Assembly: GCA_947626485.1 (NCBI GenBank)
Contig: CANQSG010000019.1
Coordinates: forward strand, 1 to 18,411
Source: an uncultured Clostridia bacterium
GTDB taxonomy: Bacteria > Bacillota > Clostridia > Oscillospirales > Acutalibacteraceae
Direction of reading: 5' to 3'
Length of the DNA stretch: 18,411 nt
Position 1 is the stretch's first letter. The number at the start of each line of letters is the position of its first letter. A program made the position numbers and the translations under genes. The notes beneath the pieces are model-generated. The model worked only from the letters and a program-made list of their open reading frames with translations, had not been told where the DNA came from and did not search any database. This document shows, one piece after another, positions 13,707 through 18,411 of this stretch.

Positions 13707-15087
13707 CATGGCGCAAACAAAAGTCCCGATGCCCGAACAGGCGCCCGACGTGCGCAACCGCAATTTCGAGGAAGTCGCCCTCGGCTACACCGCCGACCTC
13801 GCGATGGAGGAGGCGACCCGCTGCCTGCACTGCAAGAATTCGCCCTGCGTCAGCGGCTGCCCGGTCAACGTGCAGATTCCCGATTTCATCGCCCTGATCG
13901 CCGCCGGGGATTTCGCCGGCGCGTACGCGAAAATCCGCGAGACCAGCGCCCTGCCCGCCGTCTGCGGCCGCGTCTGCCCGCAGGAATCCCAGTGCGAGGG
14001 CAAGTGCGTGCGGGGCATCAAGGGCGAGCCCGTCGCGATCGGACGGCTCGAACGCTTCGCCGCCGACTGGCAGATGCAGCAGCCGCCCGTTGACGCCCAA
14101 CCGCCCGTTTCCAACGGCATCCGCGTCGCCGTGATCGGCGCCGGGCCGTCGGGTCTGACCTGCGCGGGCGACCTCGCCCGCCTCGGCTACGAGGTCACGA
14201 TATTTGAAGCCTTCCACACCGCCGGCGGCGTCCTCGTCTACGGCATTCCGGAATTCCGTCTGCCCAAAGAGATCGTCCGGCGCGAGATCGAAGGGCTCAA
14301 AGCCATGGGCGTGAAAATCCAGACCGACATGGTCATCGGCAAGGTGCTTTCGGTCGACGAGATCATCGAAATGGGTTATCGCGCCGTCTTTATCGGCTCG
14401 GGCGCCGGTTTGCCGCAGTTCCTCGGCATTCCGGGCGAAGGCGCGGTCGGCGTCTATTCCGCCAACGAATTTTTGACCCGCATCAACCTGATGAAAGCCT
14501 ATCTCGACGGGTACGACACCCCCATCAAGCGCAGCCGCGCGGTCGCAGTCGTCGGCGGCGGCAACGTCGCCATGGACGCCGCCCGCAGCGCCAAACGCCT
14601 CGGCGCCGAGCAGGTCTATATCGTCTATCGCCGGTCGGAGGCCGAAATGCCGGCGCGCAAGGAGGAAGTCCACCACGCGAAGGAGGAGGGCATTGAGTTC
14701 CGGCTGCTCAACAACCCGAAGCGCATTCTGGCCGACGAAAACGGCCGCGTCTGCGGCATGGAATGCGTCGAAATGGAGCTCGGCGAGCCCGACGCTTCCG
14801 GCCGCCGCCGCCCGGTGGAAAAGCCCGGCTCCGAGTTTGTGCTCGACGTCGATTCGGTCATTCTTGCGGTCGGCACCAGCCCGAACCCGCTGATCCGCAG
14901 CACGACGCCCGGCATCGAAGCCAACCGCCGCGGCTGCCTCGTCGTCGACGAATCCATGCAGACGACCAAACCGGGCGTTTACGCCGGGGGAGACGCCGTC
15001 ACGGGCGCGGCGACCGTCATTCTCGCCATGGGCGCCGGCAAAACCGCCGCCGCCTCGATCGACGCATATTTGCAGCAAAACAACTGA
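13699..15087 (+). CDS. nfnB: NfnB, NADPH-binding subunit (annotated in many genomes as small GltA / GltD-like)
   Basis: A 462-residue iron-sulfur flavoprotein. The N-terminal double [4Fe-4S] region has CLHCKNSPCVSGC (Cys42, 45, 50, 54) and CGRVCPQESQCEGKC (89, 93, 99, 103). The FAD site is VAVIGAGPSGLTCAG (143-157) with GGVLVYGIPEFRLPK; the NADP site is VAVVGGGNVAMDAARSAKR (282-300) followed by YRRSEAEMPARKEE. A final GVYAGGDAVTGAATVILAMG closes the FAD fold. ATG 13699 sits 9 bp after GGAGG and inside the nfnA end; ATG 13708 is possible but too far from the ribosome site. Homotetrameric glutamate synthase small subunits look alike, but coupling to nfnA makes NfnAB the better call. It supplies NADPH in anaerobes. 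Confidence 0.94.
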   Translation: MTNMAQTKVPMPEQAPDVRNRNFEEVALGYTADLAMEEATRCLHCKNSPCVSGCPVNVQIPDFIALIAAGDFAGAYAKIRETSALPAVCGRVCPQESQCEGKCVRGIKGEPVAIGRLERFAADWQMQQPPVDAQPPVSNGIRVAVIGAGPSGLTCAGDLARLGYEVTIFEAFHTAGGVLVYGIPEFRLPKEIVRREIEGLKAMGVKIQTDMVIGKVLSVDEIIEMGYRAVFIGSGAGLPQFLGIPGEGAVGVYSANEFLTRINLMKAYLDGYDTPIKRSRAVAVVGGGNVAMDAARSAKRLGAEQVYIVYRRSEAEMPARKEEVHHAKEEGIEFRLLNNPKRILADENGRVCGMECVEMELGEPDASGRRRPVEKPGSEFVLDVDSVILAVGTSPNPLIRSTTPGIEANRRGCLVVDESMQTTKPGVYAGGDAVTGAATVILAMGAGKTAAASIDAYLQQNN

Positions 15088-15098
15088 CGAAAAAAAGG

Positions 15099-15139
15099 AC
15101 AGCACAGACGCGTTTTTGACGGCGCCTGTGCTGTTTTTT
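15099..15139 (+). terminator. intrinsic terminator after nfnB
   Basis: A perfect 9-bp stem ACAGCACAG (15099-15107) with CTGTGCTGT (15126-15134) around an 18-nt loop, ending in a run of six T (15134-15139). It starts 11 bases after the nfnB stop. Confidence 0.88.
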
Positions 15140-15205
15140 GCGCAAAAATTTCTCCCCGCGCTTCTGTTTCGGGACGAGTTCGCATATAAAGAAGCAGGGG
15201 GGATC

Positions 15206-16057
15206 ATGATGTCGTTTGAAAACCCGCGCCGCGCCGAAAAGCAGTCCGACCCGCGGCTGCGGCTGCTTTTGTTTCATGGCGTTGTCTGCCTGCTGATCGT
15301 CGCCTCGCTCTTTGTCGTCAAGCTGATCGGCGGCGACGTCTACGCCGGGGTGCGGGGCTGGTACGCCGATTATTTCGAGGAGGAAACGACGCTGCGCGAG
15401 GTGTTCGGCTCCGAGCCGTCCGAACCCGCCGACGAAACCTCGTCCGGGCAGGACGGCGAGCCGGGCGAATTTGTCACGCCGGACGCGTCGTCCTCGCCTG
15501 ACGCGACCTCGTCCGACGCTTCTTCTGCGGAATCGGAGGCTGAAAGCGAGCCGCAGACTTCTTCCGCGCCCGAAGCGGCGGCGGACGCGCAGGGCAGCGC
15601 CTTTGACCTCGCGGCGGTGCAGACCGTGAAAAACACGCGCCTGACCTCGAAAAACGCCCTGCTCTGGCCGGTGCAGGGGACGCTGACCTCCGGCTTCGGC
15701 GATCGGGTCGACCCCTTCGGCTCGGGCAAAACGGTGCACCATTACGGCCTCGACATCGCCGCGAACACCGGCACCCCCGTCGCCGCCGCCCTCGACGGCG
15801 TCGTTTCGGCGGTCGGGTACGAGGCAAACGGCTACGGACATTACATCATGCTACTGCACCAGAACGGGTTTTACACGCTGTACGCCCACTGCTCGAAGAT
15901 CCTGCTCTCGAAGGGCGTGACCGTTGCGGCGGGGCAGGCGATCGCGCAGGTCGGCAGCAGCGGCGCGGCGACGGGGCCGCACCTGCATTTTGAAATTCGG
16001 GTGGGCGCGCAGAAGATCAACCCCGCCTGGATTTTATCGACCGGGGAGCCGACATGA
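15206..16057 (+). CDS. spoIVFA: M23 (LytM-type) membrane protein, SpoIVFA-like
   Basis: A 283-residue protein: a short basic cytosolic end, one membrane helix (about 20-42), a low-complexity Ser/Glu/Asp/Ala linker (about 68-135) and a C-terminal M23 domain (about 153-277). The zinc-site residues of active M23 peptidases are all visible: HYGLD (His179, Asp183), YAHCS (His228) and HLH (259-261). ATG 15206 (or 15209) follows AGGGGGG; the longer frame from 15116 starts inside the terminator and is rejected. It overlaps the M50 protease gene by four bases (ATGA), as spoIVFA precedes spoIVFB in Bacillus, where SpoIVFA anchors and inhibits SpoIVFB in the outer forespore membrane. Name and role rest on this pairing; a plain cell-wall endopeptidase is the alternative. 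I see no convincing promoter in the 66 bp upstream. Confidence 0.75.
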   Translation: MMSFENPRRAEKQSDPRLRLLLFHGVVCLLIVASLFVVKLIGGDVYAGVRGWYADYFEEETTLREVFGSEPSEPADETSSGQDGEPGEFVTPDASSSPDATSSDASSAESEAESEPQTSSAPEAAADAQGSAFDLAAVQTVKNTRLTSKNALLWPVQGTLTSGFGDRVDPFGSGKTVHHYGLDIAANTGTPVAAALDGVVSAVGYEANGYGHYIMLLHQNGFYTLYAHCSKILLSKGVTVAAGQAIAQVGSSGAATGPHLHFEIRVGAQKINPAWILSTGEPT

Positions 16058-16647
16058 AATTCCGGCTCTTCGATGTCGACATTTACGTTTCCTGCCTCTT
16101 TACCGCCGTCGTCGCCTTTCTGCTCGTGACCGATCGGACGGGGCTGATTTTGCCCACCTTCGGCGCGATGCTGCTGCACGAGATCGGCCACCTGATCGCC
16201 ATGCGGGCGCTCGGCTGTCAGCCGAAGCAGGTGCGGCTGATCCCCGCCGCGGTGCAAATCGTCGGCGGCGTGCCGAAAAAGACGGCGGACGAGGTGCTCA
16301 TTGCCCTGTCGGGGCCGCTGGCGAATCTGCTGGTCTTCGCGCTGTTGCTGCCGGTCGGCCTTCTTTTGCATGATCGCCGGGTGATGAGCTGGTCGCTGCT
16401 CAATCTCCTGATCGCCCTGTTCCAGCTGCTGCCGGTTCGCGGGCTCGACGGCGGCACGCTGCTTTTCGAAGCGCTCGCCGCCCGGCTGCCACTCGCGCGC
16501 GCCGACCTTGTGCTGCGGCTGACGACGCTCGCCCTCGGGGCGGTCGCAAGCGCCGTCGGGGTGACGCTCTGCTTTTCCTCCCGCGGCAATCCGACGCTGT
16601 TGCTGCTCGGAATTTATCTGTTGGTCGCGTCTTTGCTCAAGATTTAG
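16054..16647 (+). CDS. spoIVFB: M50 site-2 intramembrane metalloprotease, SpoIVFB-like
   Basis: A 197-residue multi-helix membrane protease. It carries the zinc motif HEIGH (42-46) inside the hydrophobic FGAMLLHEIGHLIAM, the SGPLAN motif (86-91), and QLLPVRGLDGG (124-134) with the second metal ligand Asp132; the Asn usual before the Pro motif is Gln124 here. In Bacillus SpoIVFB cleaves pro-sigma-K in the mother cell. Its start codon overlaps the stop of the M23 gene, so the two are coupled. At 197 residues it is much shorter than Bacillus SpoIVFB (about 290) and ends after the membrane part, leaving no room for the C-terminal CBS domain. Protease family certain; substrate inferred from context only. 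Confidence 0.82.
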   Translation: MKFRLFDVDIYVSCLFTAVVAFLLVTDRTGLILPTFGAMLLHEIGHLIAMRALGCQPKQVRLIPAAVQIVGGVPKKTADEVLIALSGPLANLLVFALLLPVGLLLHDRRVMSWSLLNLLIALFQLLPVRGLDGGTLLFEALAARLPLARADLVLRLTTLALGAVASAVGVTLCFSSRGNPTLLLLGIYLLVASLLKI

Positions 16648-16676
16648 TTGAAACGGCGGCGAAAATCGGTTACAAT
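16648..16676 (+). promoter_or_regulatory. sigma-A promoter of the radical SAM gene
   Basis: TTGAAA (16648-16653), a 17-bp spacer and TACAAT (16671-16676), beginning immediately after the M50 stop codon. A small leader hairpin CGGGCA (16703-16708) with TGCCCG (16717-16722) follows. GGGAGG (16731-16736) is the ribosome site. Confidence 0.75.
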
Positions 16677-16742
16677 GGAAGCAGAAAAACCGTTGCCATC
16701 ACCGGGCAGACCCATTTGCCCGCCGTTTTCGGGAGGAACCAC

Positions 16743-18411
16743 ATGACTACGCAGGAATTAGAGCGCCTGTTTTTGACGGTGCAGAAGCCGGGGCGGTATG
16801 CCGGCGGCGAACGCAACAGCGTCGTGAAGGACAAAAGCAAGGTCGACGTCCGCTTTGCCTTTTGCTTTCCCGACACCTACGAGGTCGGCATGTCGCACCT
16901 CGGCATCAAAATTCTCTATTCGCAGTTCAACGAGCGCGGGGATATCTGGTGCGAGCGCGTCTTTGCCCCCTGGATCGATTTCGAGGCGGTGATGCGTGAG
17001 CATCACATTCCGCTGTTCGCCCTCGAAAGCCGGGACAGCATCGCCGATTTCGACATCATCGGCTTCACGCTGCAATACGAATTGAGTTACACAAACGTGC
17101 TGAATATGCTCGATCTCGCCGGGGTGCCGCTGCGCTCCGCCGATCGGACAAGCCTCGCCCCGCTCGTCGTCGCGGGCGGTCCCTGCGCCGCCAACCCCGA
17201 GCCGCTCGCCGATTTCATCGACCTCTTTTTCCTCGGCGACGGGGAGGAGGTCGACCTCGAGCTCATCGACCTTTACAAGAAATACAAGCACAACGGCGGT
17301 GACAAGCAGGCCTTTCTGCGCGAGGCGGCGCAGATTCCGGGCGTCTACGTCCCGAGCCTTTACGACGTCGCCTATCAGCCCGACGGGACGATCGCCTCTG
17401 TCACGCCGAAGGACGGCGCCCCGGCGCGGGTGCGCAAGCGGATCGTCGCCGACCTCGACCGCGCCTATTATCCCGACCGCTTCGTCGTGCCGTATATCGA
17501 GATCATCCACGACCGCGCCGTGCAGGAGATTTTCCGCGGCTGCATCCGGGGCTGCCGCTTCTGCCAGGCGGGTTATCTTTACCGCCCCGTGCGCGAAAAG
17601 AGCTTCGAAACCGTCAACCGGCAGGCGCGCGCCCTCTGCGAATCGACGGGGTACGATGAAATCTCCCTTTCTTCGCTGAGCACGAGCGACTACACCCAGC
17701 TCGAGCCGCTGCTCAACGAAATGCTGACCTGGACGGAGGACGCCCACGTCAGCCTCTCGCTGCCCTCGCTTCGCATCGACAATTTTTCGCCCGAGCTGCT
17801 CGAAAAAATCCAGCATGTCCGCAAAAGCGGCCTGACCTTCGCCGTCGAGGCGGGCACCCAGCGCCTGCGCGACGTCATCAACAAGAACATCACCGAGGAG
17901 GAGGTCCTGCGCACCTGCAAGACCGCCTTTGCGGGCGGATACACGTCGGTCAAGCTCTATTTCATGCTCGGCCTGCCGACCGAGACCGAGGAGGATCTCG
18001 CCGGCATCGCCGCCCTCGGGCAGAAGATCGTCGACGCTTATTATCAGAATCCCGACCGCCCGAAGGGCAAGAGCGTCAACGTTTCCATCAGTGTCGCGAC
18101 CTTCGTCCCGAAGCCGTTCACCCCCTTTGAATTCGAGCCGCAGGACCCGATCGAGACCATCGAGCAGAAGCAAAAATTCCTGCGCGGCTGTATCAAGACC
18201 CGCAAAATTTCGCTCGGCTGGCACGATTCCTCGACCAGCTTCCTCGAAGGCGTCTTCGCCCGCGGCGACCGACGGCTCGGCAAGGTGCTCGCCCTCGCGC
18301 TGCAAAACGGCTGTCGGTTCGACGGCTGGAACGAGTGCTTTTCGCTCGAGCGCTGGCTTGAGGCCTTTTCGCAGGCGGGGGTCGACCCGGCGTTTTACGC
18401 CAACCGCCGCC
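16743..18411 (+). CDS. B12-binding-type radical SAM protein, TIGR03960-like family (3' end outside window)
   Basis: 556 codons are visible and the frame is open at the window edge. The N-terminal 200 residues have the B12-binding-type fold seen in such proteins (FCFPDTYEVGMSHLG 40-54, DIIGFTLQYELSYTN, VVAGGPCAANPEPLADF, FLGDGEE 163-169). The radical SAM core begins with CIRGCRFC (Cys267, 271, 274), the [4Fe-4S] ligands, then YRPVREKS, SLSSLSTSDY, PSLRID and FAVEAGTQRLRDVINKNITEE. The cobalamin-ligand His (DxHxxG) is not seen, so real B12 binding is unproven. In Clostridia this family often lies beside spoIVFB-like genes and a DUF2344 gene ahead of rng and rplU; the first part of that order is seen here. 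The reaction is unknown. ATG 16743 sits 6 bp after GGGAGG. Confidence 0.9.
   Translation, partial: MTTQELERLFLTVQKPGRYAGGERNSVVKDKSKVDVRFAFCFPDTYEVGMSHLGIKILYSQFNERGDIWCERVFAPWIDFEAVMREHHIPLFALESRDSIADFDIIGFTLQYELSYTNVLNMLDLAGVPLRSADRTSLAPLVVAGGPCAANPEPLADFIDLFFLGDGEEVDLELIDLYKKYKHNGGDKQAFLREAAQIPGVYVPSLYDVAYQPDGTIASVTPKDGAPARVRKRIVADLDRAYYPDRFVVPYIEIIHDRAVQEIFRGCIRGCRFCQAGYLYRPVREKSFETVNRQARALCESTGYDEISLSSLSTSDYTQLEPLLNEMLTWTEDAHVSLSLPSLRIDNFSPELLEKIQHVRKSGLTFAVEAGTQRLRDVINKNITEEEVLRTCKTAFAGGYTSVKLYFMLGLPTETEEDLAGIAALGQKIVDAYYQNPDRPKGKSVNVSISVATFVPKPFTPFEFEPQDPIETIEQKQKFLRGCIKTRKISLGWHDSSTSFLEGVFARGDRRLGKVLALALQNGCRFDGWNECFSLERWLEAFSQAGVDPAFYANRR

Noticed and set aside
15183..15190. CATATAAA, a sigma-E-like -10 before the M23 gene
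   Set aside because: There is no matching -35 at 14 nt, and the predicted start would fall within the ribosome site (15195-15201).
13573..15207. Long minus-strand frame (544 codons) opposite nfnB
   Set aside because: It is an antisense shadow of nfnB, with biased composition, no ribosome site and no family resemblance.
15482..15590. Low-complexity Ser/Glu/Asp/Ala coding stretch as a possible tandem repeat or frameshift
   Set aside because: The frame continues cleanly into the M23 domain; it is a normal flexible linker without exact repeat units.
16703..16730. CGGGCA/TGCCCG hairpin followed by TTTT as a terminator for the M50 gene
   Set aside because: The stem is only 6 bp, the T-run is short and set off by three bases, and it lies downstream of the next gene's promoter in that gene's own leader.
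16758..18305. Minus-strand frame (515 codons) opposite the radical SAM gene
   Set aside because: It is a shadow of a clear plus-strand gene that stays open to the window edge.

Overview
The window is GC-rich bacterial chromosome with dense genes, strong Shine-Dalgarno sequences and near-consensus sigma-A promoters. It carries an endospore gene set (spoIVA, spoIIGA, sigE and a spoIVFA/spoIVFB-like pair). With the FeoB-associated Cys-rich small protein, NfnAB and a TIGR03960-type radical SAM gene, this points to a spore-forming member of Clostridia, probably a high-GC Oscillospirales/Ruminococcaceae-like organism. That placement is inferred from gene content, not from a phylogeny. I see no mobile element, tRNA, rRNA, CRISPR array or phage gene.

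Layout, left to right. (1) The 3' end of an MreB-family actin gene (1-582). (2) A ferrous-iron locus: feoA1, feoA2, feoB and a FeoB-associated small protein (767-3917). It has one strong promoter, three copies of a DtxR-family-like palindrome (GTTAGC-N4-GCTAAC) and an intrinsic terminator between feoA2 and feoB. (3) A sporulation block: spoIVA on the minus strand, divergent from spoIIGA-sigE (3985-7242), with two-way terminators at both convergent ends. (4) A 975-residue membrane-anchored protein on the minus strand, with a glycosidase-like barrel, beta-sandwich regions and a C-terminal N-acetylmuramoyl-L-alanine amidase (7289-10216). (5) Two riboswitch-controlled units in series: FMN riboswitch-ribU and SAM-I riboswitch-metK (10362-12825). 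(6) nfnA-nfnB, the electron-bifurcating ferredoxin/NAD(H)/NADP(H) transhydrogenase (12879-15087). (7) An M23-M50 pair resembling spoIVFA-spoIVFB (15206-16647). (8) The 5' part of a B12-binding-type radical SAM protein gene, running off the window (16743-18411).

How the parts work together. SpoIIGA activates pro-sigma-E, and sigma-E drives mother-cell genes. The neighbouring, divergent spoIVA (spore-coat base ATPase) has a plausible sigma-E promoter, so the sigma factor and a likely target share one 206-bp control region. The M23/M50 pair would belong to later mother-cell signalling, where SpoIVFB processes pro-sigma-K in Bacillus. The Feo locus looks controlled by an iron- or manganese-sensing DtxR-family repressor. 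RibU and MetK are each controlled by the riboswitch for their pathway's end product.

Most of the window is ordinary core genome and I did not find a convincing wholly new system. The points most worth checking are: an apparent five-residue in-frame gap in a highly conserved FeoB motif; the three-operator layout of the feo locus; the shared spoIVA/spoIIGA control region; the glycosidase-like domain of the amidase protein, whose usual acidic motif appears to be replaced; and the short SpoIVFB-like protease, which has no room for a CBS domain.
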